Assembly (NCBI RefSeq): GCF_000741765.1 | Contig: NZ_JGZU01000015.1 | Location: 186,001-250,000 of the forward strand | Source: Bifidobacterium tsurumiense | Lineage (GTDB): Bacteria > Actinomycetota > Actinomycetes > Actinomycetales > Bifidobacteriaceae | Direction of reading: 5' to 3' | DNA: 64,000 bases | Shown here: one piece after another, positions 19,267-29,192 of the stretch | Layout: each line of letters starts with the position of its first letter | Numbering within the stretch: the stretch's first letter is position 1 | Made by a program: the position numbers and the translations under genes | Notes under the pieces: generated by a model | Seen by the model: only the letters and a program-made list of their open reading frames with translations | Databases searched by the model: none | Told to the model about the DNA's origin: nothing

Positions 19267-20271
19267 TCAGAAACCTGTTCGGACGTTTCCCTTGTTCTTA
19301 CGCATATCGAAATAGACGGCGACAATGATAATGATTCCCTTGATCACGTATTGCCAGAATGAATTGACATGGAGCAAGTTCAAACCATTGCTAATCATTC
19401 CAATGATCAGTACACCTATGAACACTCCACCCGCTCTACCGACACCGCCATACATCGAAGTGCCGCCAATCACTGCAGCGGCGATTGCGTCTGTTTCATA
19501 GCCAACGCCAGCCGTCGGCTGTCCCGAAGACATGCGTGATGCCAACACCACACCGGCAAACGCTGACAATAGGCCGGATACCGCCCAAACAAATACCTTG
19601 ACTTTGACTACATTTATTCCGCTGTATTTGGCAGCTGTCGGATTACCGCCAAGTGCATAAATATGACGGCCTAGACGCGTCTTATTGAGCAATAGATACA
19701 GCAGGAAGAACAGTACTATCATGTACACGACAGGTAACGGAATGGGACCCAAGTAGCCATTCCCAAGTGCTGTAAATGCAGTGTTTCTTGCAGTGACCGG
19801 CTGACCGCCAGCCGCTAAATATGCGGCACCTCGGCATATGCTTTGCATGGCTAGCGTCACTACGAAGGGATGTATTCCGGTGTATGCAATAACCAGACCA
19901 TTTAACAAGCCGACTACAACACCTATAATCACTCCAGTTACGATAGCTAGCGGCAGCGGTAAGCCAAAATTGTTCAGGCTTAGCACTGCAACTACTCCCG
20001 ATAGCGCCACCAATGCACCGCATGTGAGATCAATACCAGCCAACATGATCGACAACATAACGCCTATAGCAAGAATTGCGTTGGTCGAGACAGATCGCAT
20101 GAGATTTACCATATTTGCCCACGACAAGAAGTTGTCTGCGAATATGCTCAAAAATACCAACAATGTTGCAAAACCGATCAGTATGCCTAGGTTTTGTTTT
20201 ATAAATTTCGACACAGAACCAGCGACTGGAACCTCACCAACACGATCCAGTAAGTCGATACCGTTTTTCAT
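19267..20271 (-). CDS. CUT2 sugar ABC transporter permease (RbsC-like)
   Basis: A 334-residue inner-membrane permease of the ribose/xylose/galactose class. About nine hydrophobic segments are seen and the family block RNTAFTALGNG...GRHIYALGGNPTAAKYSGINV, followed by VVLASRMSSGQPTAGVGYETDAIAAAVIGGTSMYGGVGRAGG, is intact. The start has GGAG 6 nt upstream. It lies 32 nt after the ATPase gene and 62 nt before the split transketolase, so transporter and enzyme are probably one operon. The substrate is probably a pentose or a related monosaccharide, by family only. Confidence 0.9.
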   Translation of the reverse strand: MKNGIDLLDRVGEVPVAGSVSKFIKQNLGILIGFATLLVFLSIFADNFLSWANMVNLMRSVSTNAILAIGVMLSIMLAGIDLTCGALVALSGVVAVLSLNNFGLPLPLAIVTGVIIGVVVGLLNGLVIAYTGIHPFVVTLAMQSICRGAAYLAAGGQPVTARNTAFTALGNGYLGPIPLPVVYMIVLFFLLYLLLNKTRLGRHIYALGGNPTAAKYSGINVVKVKVFVWAVSGLLSAFAGVVLASRMSSGQPTAGVGYETDAIAAAVIGGTSMYGGVGRAGGVFIGVLIIGMISNGLNLLHVNSFWQYVIKGIIIIVAVYFDMRKNKGNVRTGF

Positions 20272-20303
20272 TGGAATCTCCTTTATCTCTTTCTTCAGGC
20301 AAA

Positions 20304-21848
20304 TTAGCCCAATGCATGCTTGAGAATGACATCCTGATTAAATTCATCACGTGATAGAACCGCAGCTATTTCACCTTCTCGCATCACTGCGAGACGATCT
20401 GACATATTCATTACTTCGTTTAATTCTGAAGAAATGAATACAACAGCCACTCCTTGTGCAGCCAACTCGTTGATTATTTTGTAGATTTCGGCTTTAGCTC
20501 CTACGTCAACACCTCTCGTTGGCTCATCTAGGATCAGGATTTCTGGTTTCGTCGCCAGCCATTTGCCAAGCACCACTTTCTGCTGGTTACCACCAGACAG
20601 GGTTCCGACTCGTGTCTGCGGGGACGAGACCTTAATATTCAATGTCTCAATCGCATTGACGACGATTTCTTTTTCTTTACGCTCATTTACTCGCAGCCAT
20701 GAAATAAAATCTCCCAAGCTAGCAATTGACGTGTTGAACATGACATCGCCAAATAAGAACAAACCTTGTGTTTTCCGGTCCTCAGGGACGTAGGCCAGAC
20801 CATGTTGTTGCATACGGACAGGATCACGGGCGCCAATTTCATTACCATGCACTAAAACCGTGCCGCTTCCGCCATTCCGCAGACCCATAACGGTCTCAAA
20901 CAGTTCCGACCTGCCCGCCCCGATTAGGCCATATACTCCCACTATCTCACGTTGACGAACTGTGAGATTCACGGGTTTCTCCCATGGACCACAGGCAAAA
21001 TCCCTGAGCTCTAAAGCAGCATCACCCGGCTCGTTGTATGTGCGATAGTAATAGTTTTCTACGTCGCGCCCCACCATGAGATGAACCAGCTCATCCTCAG
21101 TAGTATTCGACGTAGGCACCGTGTCTACATAACAACCATCACGCATCACCATAACGTTGTCGGTTAGATCAAAAATTTCCGACATTTTATGTGAGATATA
21201 TATGATGCCCATACCTTGGGTTTTCAATTTACGGACAATTTGGAACAGATTTTCTACTTCGTTTTCGGAAAGAGATGAAGTAGGCTCATCGAGAACAATT
21301 ACCCTTGAGTTTAAGGACAAAGCTTTAGCGATTTCAACCATCTGCTGTTGTCCCATGCTCAATGAATTGACCATCATTTGCGGATCTACATCAAGACCCA
21401 CCATTCGCAGGAATGGTCTAGCTTGAGTTTCCATTTCTCTTTGGGAAACCAAACCTGCTTTATTTTTCACTTCTCGACCAATAAATATGTTCTCAGCCAC
21501 TGTCAGAAATGGCTCCAGAGCTAGCTCTTGATGCACAAAAGCAATTCCTGCTTCTTGTGCCGCAAGCACACCATCAAAATGAACCTCTTCTCCATTGATA
21601 TAGACCGAACCGGAATCCGGCTTATAAATACCACCCAGCACATTCATTAGTGTTGATTTGCCGGCTCCATTTTCGCCCAACAACCCTAATACTTCGCCTT
21701 GATGCAAAGTCAGATGGATATCAGTCAATGCTTTAACGCCAGGAAATGTTTTTACAACACCCTTCATTTCTACTAATTTCGGACGAGAATCAACGATATT
21801 CTCATCCGTTCGCAAAAAGGATGGTGCAGCTTCAAGCAATTGAGTCAC
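20304..21848 (-). CDS. CUT2 sugar ABC transporter ATP-binding protein (RbsA/MglA-like)
   Basis: A 514-residue double-domain ATPase that powers the CUT2 permease. The first nucleotide-binding domain has Walker A GENGAGKSTLMNVL, signature LSMGQQQMVEIAKAL and Walker B VIVLDEPTSSL. The second has a degenerate Walker A (GLIGAGRSELFETV), signature LSGGNQQKVVLGKWL and ILILDEPTRGVDVGAK, the usual asymmetry of the family. GTG 21848 fits the GGAGG site better (8 nt) than GTG 21857, which abuts it. Located 116 nt after the binding-protein gene. Confidence 0.92.
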   Translation of the reverse strand: MTQLLEAAPSFLRTDENIVDSRPKLVEMKGVVKTFPGVKALTDIHLTLHQGEVLGLLGENGAGKSTLMNVLGGIYKPDSGSVYINGEEVHFDGVLAAQEAGIAFVHQELALEPFLTVAENIFIGREVKNKAGLVSQREMETQARPFLRMVGLDVDPQMMVNSLSMGQQQMVEIAKALSLNSRVIVLDEPTSSLSENEVENLFQIVRKLKTQGMGIIYISHKMSEIFDLTDNVMVMRDGCYVDTVPTSNTTEDELVHLMVGRDVENYYYRTYNEPGDAALELRDFACGPWEKPVNLTVRQREIVGVYGLIGAGRSELFETVMGLRNGGSGTVLVHGNEIGARDPVRMQQHGLAYVPEDRKTQGLFLFGDVMFNTSIASLGDFISWLRVNERKEKEIVVNAIETLNIKVSSPQTRVGTLSGGNQQKVVLGKWLATKPEILILDEPTRGVDVGAKAEIYKIINELAAQGVAVVFISSELNEVMNMSDRLAVMREGEIAAVLSRDEFNQDVILKHALG

Positions 21849-21964
21849 TGTTGTCACCTCCCGCCGTGTGCAGCCAGAATGTCTGGTTGCACACGGCTAT
21901 GTGAATACTTCGCTGTATTCTTGTGTATGATTTTCGACAAAACTACAGTGTCTTTATCTGTACG

Positions 21965-22930
21965 TCACTGCCAGCCATCTGTCCCATATTCGTCGACATT
22001 GTCCTTCGTAATCAAGAACGTGTCCACGACGATATTCTTTTCGACGGTTTTTCCATCAAGCACATCCAATGCCGCTTGTGCGGCTTTTTTGCCAATTTGG
22101 TTAGGGGATTGCGCACCTGTTCCAGTCATGGTGCCGTCTTTGATTGCCTTTTTACCGTCTGGACTACCATCCACCCCGTAGACTAGCACGCCAGACATTT
22201 CAGGATGAGCTGCCAGTGCTTGAACAGCGCCCAATGCCATTGGGTCATTTACACCAAAAATAGCTTTCACATCTGGGTTAGACTGCAGAATATCTTCAGT
22301 CAGTGTAAGGCTGACAGATAGTTCACCCTTGCCGTCCAATTCCTGCACTATATCGAAATAATCTCCAGCTTCAGCTTTAAATCCGTTCAACCGATCAATA
22401 CACGCTTGACCAGCAGGGCAATTGACAACCGCAACTTGTGATCCTTTGTCTAGCTTCTTTTTCATATCTGCCGCCACCAAAGCACCAGCTTTTTCGTTGT
22501 CGGAGGCAACCACTGTCTTGACCAGATCCTGCGCATCGACCGGAGTATCAATATTGATGACTGGAATATTGGCGTCGGCAGCCGCCTGCAGCGCAGGCTG
22601 CACCCCTGTAGTGTCATATGGTCCAAGGATTATCGCATTCACACCAGAGGCAATAAGGTCGCCGACCATATCATTCATCTTGGACTGGTCTGCCTGTGGA
22701 TCAACAGATTGAACACTTACATCTTTCCCATCAATCTGCTCATTAACGCCATCGAGAATCGCCTGCCAAAATGGATTGTTCATCGTGGAGGGAACATAAC
22801 CCAACTTTATGCTTGAGCTACTCGATCCAGAATTTGACTGGGACGATCCGCTGGACCCACAGCCAGATAAACCACCGACTAACAGCACCGCTGCTGCAGC
22901 CGTTGCAGCAAGAATACGCGTGAATTTCAT
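21965..22930 (-). CDS. CUT2 sugar-binding lipoprotein
   Basis: A 321-residue periplasmic-binding-protein-like receptor (Peripla_BP_4 type) anchored as a lipoprotein. The signal peptide ends in the lipobox VGGLSGC, followed by a Ser/Gly-rich linker. The mature part starts with the typical KLGYVPSTMNNPFWQAILDGVNE and contains GVNAIILGPYD and AIFGVNDPMALGAVQAL. It starts at ATG 22930 with AGGAAGG 6 nt upstream. First gene of the transporter-transketolase operon; an AT-rich 260-bp region with palindromes lies upstream. Confidence 0.92.
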   Translation of the reverse strand: MKFTRILAATAAAAVLLVGGLSGCGSSGSSQSNSGSSSSSIKLGYVPSTMNNPFWQAILDGVNEQIDGKDVSVQSVDPQADQSKMNDMVGDLIASGVNAIILGPYDTTGVQPALQAAADANIPVINIDTPVDAQDLVKTVVASDNEKAGALVAADMKKKLDKGSQVAVVNCPAGQACIDRLNGFKAEAGDYFDIVQELDGKGELSVSLTLTEDILQSNPDVKAIFGVNDPMALGAVQALAAHPEMSGVLVYGVDGSPDGKKAIKDGTMTGTGAQSPNQIGKKAAQAALDVLDGKTVEKNIVVDTFLITKDNVDEYGTDGWQ

Positions 22931-23190
22931 CTTTGACCTTCCTCTATGAATTCGTATTCTTAATTTATTAATTTATGACCATCAATCAAAATTTCAAATA
23001 ATAATGGTCAAAATATAACAAATTGCCCAAAAAAAATCTAGATGCAACATTGCATCTTGGATTGCAGGTTTGTCAATTTGTATTTGTTGAATTTAGAATA
23101 CATATTCAACAAAGTAAAGTAAAATTAAGACACGCCGAAATATGCCATTTATTATATTCAGAGCACAGAAATTGAATATTAAGTCCTAAT
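22931..23190 (-). promoter_or_regulatory. AT-rich upstream region of the CUT2 operon with three inverted repeats
   Basis: No gene is seen in these 260 bp. Three symmetrical elements stand out: TGACCAT/ATGGTCA arms separated by 21 nt near 22978-23012; an 18-bp palindrome AGATGCAA-CA-TTGCATCT at 23040-23057; and TTTGTTGAAT/ATTCAACAAA at 23083-23092 and 23104-23113 with an 11-nt loop. A perfect minus-strand TTGACA lies between the last two. The last repeat may end the upstream pseudogene transcript; the middle one is the best operator candidate for a regulator of this operon. Confidence 0.45.
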
Positions 23191-23975
23191 CTATAAGCCC
23201 ATCTCTAAGGGCGCACCAGCCATATAACCTATAACTCGCTCGTATGTTGTCTCTCTCGTTTCAAGCATTGCTCGAACTCGACCATGTCTCATGACGCAAA
23301 TTCGGTCAGAAACTGCAAACACATCTGGCAAGCTATGAGACACCATTATCACGCTTTTGCCTGAATCTCTCAGACTCAGCAATTGATTAAGCACCTCGCT
23401 GGTCTGTATCACCGACAAAGATGAAGTCGGCTCATCCAACAGGAGTACTTCAGGGTCCAAGAATAATGCCCTAGCAAATCCTAATGTTTGGCGCTCACCT
23501 TCAGATAGCCCACGCACTAATCGATTTGCCGTTAACTTAGAACCCAAATGGTTCAACAAAGTCTCTGTCTCTCTAAGTCATTTTTTTCTTATCGACAAAT
23601 GGTCCACGCATGAGTTCATGTCCATATAGATATTATCGGCGATATCCATCTGGAACATGCTTCAGCATTCTGGAACATTGAAACAACGCCAGCATCATTT
23701 GCCTCGGAAACACCTGAGAACTCTACTCTACTGCCGTTTCGATAGATAACTCCAGAATCGGGCTGTTCCAATCCACTAAGCAATCTAATAAGAGTCGATT
23801 TGCCTGCACCGTTATCCCCGACGATAGCCAAAATCTCTCTGCGTCGAATATCTATATTGGCTTCATCTAAAGCAACTACAGAACCATATGTCTTTCTCAA
23901 AGCTACGGCAGATAACACTGCAGGGAAATCCTGCCTGCCTTCGTGCGGTACAGTTAAAGGCTTAGCAGCGATCAT
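23191..23975 (-). pseudogene. Decayed single-domain CUT2 ATPase gene (FrcA-like)
   Basis: The remains of a one-domain sugar ABC ATPase of about 260 residues. The N-terminal piece (23975 to about 23665) keeps Walker A GDNGAGKSTLIRLL; the C-terminal piece (from about 23575 to 23191) keeps LSEGERQTLGFARAL and Walker B VLLLDEPTSSL. Between them the family sequence moves through two other frames: MDIADNIYM in one, then GHELMRGPFVDKKK in another. That makes at least three frameshifts within about 100 bp and stop codons in all joins. The ATG at 23975 still has a ribosome site. It lies 46 nt after the ROK gene and was probably in its operon. Confidence 0.85.
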
Positions 23976-24021
23976 CGCAACGCTCCATCCACGATTTCTC
24001 GAGCACTCGTCATCTATTTGC

Positions 24022-25186
24022 TTAAGAAACTATCATAACCTTGTCTGTAGCTATGAACAGTGCGCCACGCGCTACGTCCAATGCATCTTCAGGACCAGGT
24101 ACAACGCTCCAAGATTTCCCCGCAGGGAAAGACTGCCTATCAAGAGTGTAAGCAAAAGCATCAAAGAAAGGCTTGCCAACCTTGGCCATCGAACCTCCGA
24201 TAACTACCTCATCTGGGCCGAGCATGCTGACAACAGGTTCGACTGTCCGTGCGATTGTCTCTGCAACTTCCTCCATCAAACGCAGACTAGCAGTATCACC
24301 ATCACGTGCGTCATTAAGAATATCGCGTAATGTTAAATCACCCCTTGAGGGCATCATCAACGTCCGCAGTGCGGGAGCACCGACCACTGTATTCAGGCAT
24401 CCTCGTCGCCCACATGCACAGACCGCACCATTGGGATCGACCTGCAAATGCCCAAATTGTCCTATCACCCCGTTACTGCCATGGTATATCTTGCCATTCA
24501 ATACCAAAGAGCCACTTATTACATCATCGGCGTGTATGTATAGGGTATCTACCCTACTATGCACGCCGCCTGATGTTTCTAAATATGCTCTGCACGATGC
24601 ATCTGAAACCCCTATTAGTGAAGGGGCCTTTCCAGTTGCTGAAACGAATGCTTCCGAGAACATGCCCTCTGACCACCCTGGCAACATATTCGGGATCACG
24701 GCATTGCCTTGGCCATCAAGAGGTGCGGGTAAAGCAACTACGATTGCTTTTAACTCGCCAAGTTCACGGCCCATCTCCTCTAACATTTCCCTCAGAAATC
24801 CGATCAACCGTATAAGAGTGGTATCAAGTTGCTGCAAACCAGCCAAAGGCAGAAATCTCGAGGAGACTACCCCGTGATTCGCATCACCTGTGGCGATTGA
24901 TATTCCATGATCGTCGATTGAAATACCTGCTGCCAGCGAACTTCCAGCAGCCAATGTGACAAGCCATGCATGACGACCATTACGACTCACCGAAGTTGTC
25001 TCAACTTCGTTTTTTTTCGGAAAGCTCCCGAACGATACTTGAAATTGTGGCTGTTGACAGCAAGGTAGCCTCTGCGAGTTCAACCTGTGTCATACCACCG
25101 TGTTGACGCAACACTTTGAGAACAGTACTGACATTCCTCTGTCTCAAAGATGTCAATGATCCCAATTGTGTCGTCTCGATCGTCAT
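24022..25186 (-). pseudogene. ROK-family transcriptional regulator, frameshifted at an A8 run
   Basis: The 5' frame encodes an HTH (GSLTSLRQRNVSTVLKVLRQ, then MTQVELAEATLLSTATISSIVREL) and stops just after SEKKRS. The rest, in the next frame, is a ROK domain with the zinc motif CACGRRGCLN and GPDEVVIGGSMA. The two parts meet at a run of eight A (25010-25017 on the minus strand); seven A would give a continuous SEKNEVETTSV. The ATP/sugar-kinase motifs are degenerate, as in ROK repressors. As read here the regulator is broken, but slippage at the run, phase variation or a sequencing error could all restore it. It is the probable regulator of the CUT2/transketolase operon. Confidence 0.85.
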
Positions 25187-25367
25187 CACTCACCACTTTC
25201 GTTGCATCCGTCCACAAGCGCACAGACTACTGTGGCACCCGCGCTGGAACACCCCTTCAATCCTTACTCATCCTGCACTAGTAACGACAATGTACGGAAT
25301 ACTGTTACGGCATAGTCTAGCAACCCGAAATCTAAGCGCAGACACATGACTGACTTTGCCAGAGATG

Positions 25368-26501
25368 TCACACCAGTACCAAATAATCACGATGGACGAT
25401 AGGATGCGCATAATGTTCACCAAGGAATCGCTTGAGCTGTGCGGTATTACGGCCCAGCATTTGCGGAATTTCCTCGGAATCGAATCCGACCAAGCCTTTG
25501 GCCAGATGATTGCCCTGCTCATCGTCTATCCATACGGAATCGCCGGAGGAGAATTCGCCCCGTACAGCCACAACTCCTGCAGACAGCAAACTGGCACGAC
25601 CGCCTCGCACTGCGTGAGCAGCGCCTTCGTCAGCCACAAGCGTGCCACGAGGATGCGAGGCGAAACCGATCCAAAGCCGCTTGAAGGAACCGCGATGCTT
25701 AACAGGCGCAAAGGCCGTACCCACGAAATCACCCATAAGCGCAGGACCCGCATTCGATGCGCAGGTCATAACGGTCGGAATACCTGAAACCGCCGCCACA
25801 TGGGCGGCCTCAAGCTTGGTTACCATGCCGCCGGTGCCCACCTTGGATCCGCTTCCTGCAACTTTCACTGTTTCGAGCGCTTTCACCACATTCGGAACAT
25901 ACGAAATCTGCTTCGATTCAGGATCGGATGGAGGTGCCGTATACAAGGCGTCAACATCGGTGAGCAGAACCAGCGCATCCGCCCGCACAATATTGGCGAC
26001 CAATGCAGAAAGCCGATCGTTGTCACCGAAACGAATCTCGTTACTGGCTAGGGCGTCGTTTTCATTCACAATCGGCACGACGCCCAGCTCAAGAAGTCTG
26101 CCCAGCGTTCGTTGAGCATTACGATATTGGGCAGCGCGAATCGTGTCTTCGGCAGTAATAAGAATCTGGCCCACTCGAATGCCGAATGCAGCGAAAGCGG
26201 CTTCATATTGCGCCATCAACAAGCCTTGGCCCACAGAAGCAGCCGCCTGCTGGGTGGCCACATCCTTGGGGCGGGAGTCAAAGCCCAAAGGACCGAAACC
26301 AGCTGCGATAGCACCTGAAGATACCAATACGATACGCGCACCCATAAGGGATGCATGAGCTATGGCATTCACCAAGGCGCCCAATTTTTCAGGGTCAAGG
26401 TGGCCGGATGGTTGAGTCAGAGAACTCGATCCCACTTTGACGACAATGGTTTGCGCCTGTGCTATCGCTCTGCGTACTTCAGCATGAGACAATGTCGGCA
26501 T
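25368..26501 (-). CDS. proB: Glutamate 5-kinase
   Basis: A 377-residue first enzyme of proline synthesis; it phosphorylates glutamate to gamma-glutamyl phosphate and is usually feedback-inhibited by proline. The amino-acid-kinase domain (VKVGSSSLTQPSGHLD, VSSGAIAAGFGPLGF, NENDALASNEIRFGDNDRLSALVAN, GTGGMVTKLEAA) is followed by a C-terminal PUA domain (GTLVADEGAAHAVRGGRASLLSAGVVAVRGEFSSGDSVW). Starts 19 nt after the obg stop and is probably co-transcribed with it. ProA is not in the window. Confidence 0.95.
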   Translation of the reverse strand: MPTLSHAEVRRAIAQAQTIVVKVGSSSLTQPSGHLDPEKLGALVNAIAHASLMGARIVLVSSGAIAAGFGPLGFDSRPKDVATQQAAASVGQGLLMAQYEAAFAAFGIRVGQILITAEDTIRAAQYRNAQRTLGRLLELGVVPIVNENDALASNEIRFGDNDRLSALVANIVRADALVLLTDVDALYTAPPSDPESKQISYVPNVVKALETVKVAGSGSKVGTGGMVTKLEAAHVAAVSGIPTVMTCASNAGPALMGDFVGTAFAPVKHRGSFKRLWIGFASHPRGTLVADEGAAHAVRGGRASLLSAGVVAVRGEFSSGDSVWIDDEQGNHLAKGLVGFDSEEIPQMLGRNTAQLKRFLGEHYAHPIVHRDYLVLV

Positions 26502-26520
26502 ATCAGTGGTTCACATCCCC

Positions 26521-28272
<1,752 letters not shown>

Positions 28273-28281
28273 CTAAACAAA

Positions 28282-28310
28282 AACAGCCGCACCCATTGGA
28301 TGCGGCTGTT
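28282..28310 (-). terminator. Hairpin terminator between rpmA and obg
   Basis: A 10-bp perfect stem (AACAGCCGCA with TGCGGCTGTT) and a 9-nt loop, followed on the minus strand by TTTTTGTTT. It should end or attenuate the rplU-rpmA transcript before obg. Confidence 0.85.
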
Positions 28311-28324
28311 ACAACGACTGAAAA

Positions 28325-28576
28325 TCAGGCGGTGACGACGTCCACGACCTTGCGGTCACGACGGACACCGAACTTCACGCTGCCGTCCTTGAGGGCGTAC
28401 AGAGTGTGATCCTTGCCGACGCCGACGTTCTCGCCGGGGTGGAAAGCGGTTCCGCGCTGACGAACGAGGATGTTGCCAGCCACGACAGCTTCGCCGCCGT
28501 ACTTCTTCACACCGAGGTATTGGGGCTGTGAATCGCGACCGTTGCGTGAGCTGGACGCGCCCTTCTTATGTGCCAT
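28325..28576 (-). CDS. rpmA: 50S ribosomal protein L27
   Basis: An 83-residue L27 with the standard N-terminus [48 protein letters not shown], shown here only as evidence that the tail reaching the peptidyl transferase centre is present without the N-terminal extension cleaved in firmicutes. AAAGGA lies 7 nt upstream of the start. Paired with rplU (31-nt gap). Confidence 0.97.
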   Translation of the reverse strand: MAHKKGASSSRNGRDSQPQYLGVKKYGGEAVVAGNILVRQRGTAFHPGENVGVGKDHTLYALKDGSVKFGVRRDRKVVDVVTA

Positions 28577-28607
28577 GATGTTGTCCTTTCGGTACTAGCT
28601 CTTCAGC

Positions 28608-28916
28608 TCAGGCAATCGCGGTAATCTTGACGATGCTCAGCTTCTGGCGATGTCCCTTGCGACGGGTGACACCGGTCTTGTTCTTGTATTTCATGATGTT
28701 GATCTTCGGACCCTTGGCTTCGTCGTTCAGCACTTCGGCCTTGACGCTCACCTTGGCAAGATCCTTGGCACCCAAGGTCACCTTGGAGCCATCGACTACG
28801 AGCGCGACCGGGAACTCCACGGTGTCGCCCTCCTTCGCATCAAGACGGTTGACCAGGATGACGTCACCGACCTCGACCTTTTCCTGATGGCCACCGGCCT
28901 TCACAATCGCGTACAT
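28608..28916 (-). CDS. rplU: 50S ribosomal protein L21
   Basis: A 102-residue L21, which binds 23S rRNA near L20. Opening [20 protein letters not shown] and the closing [21 protein letters not shown] are both characteristic. AAGGAA lies 5-6 nt upstream of ATG 28916. First gene of the rplU-rpmA pair. The 276-bp gap upstream (28917-29192) must contain its promoter and leader and the 3' end of the RNase gene's transcript; I see no clear hairpin or hexamers there. Confidence 0.97.
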   Translation of the reverse strand: MYAIVKAGGHQEKVEVGDVILVNRLDAKEGDTVEFPVALVVDGSKVTLGAKDLAKVSVKAEVLNDEAKGPKINIMKYKNKTGVTRRKGHRQKLSIVKITAIA

Positions 28917-29192
28917 AATCGTTCCTTAGTTGTTTTGGAAAGCTTACTGTCCGGCACGTTTGAGCCTCGCGGCCAGACACCAACCATCTAAAATACACAC
29001 ACCCTCGTACATTCGCAAGTCTTAGTGCCGCGCGTGTCAATGAAGAAGACTGAGGCGCTAGCTGTGAACTGCTCTGCGCCCCTGCTGCTTATTGTCCTGT
29101 AACGGCACCGAAAACACGGATATATGAAATTATCAGAAGTCGGTTATATCGCTTTCCTTATTACGTATGAGGTATTACCTATTCTTGCTTGC

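Noticed and set aside
23083..23113. The repeat TTTGTTGAAT/ATTCAACAAA as a CRISPR-like or IS end
   Set aside because: Only one copy exists, with no array and no transposase gene; a regulatory site or hairpin is simpler.
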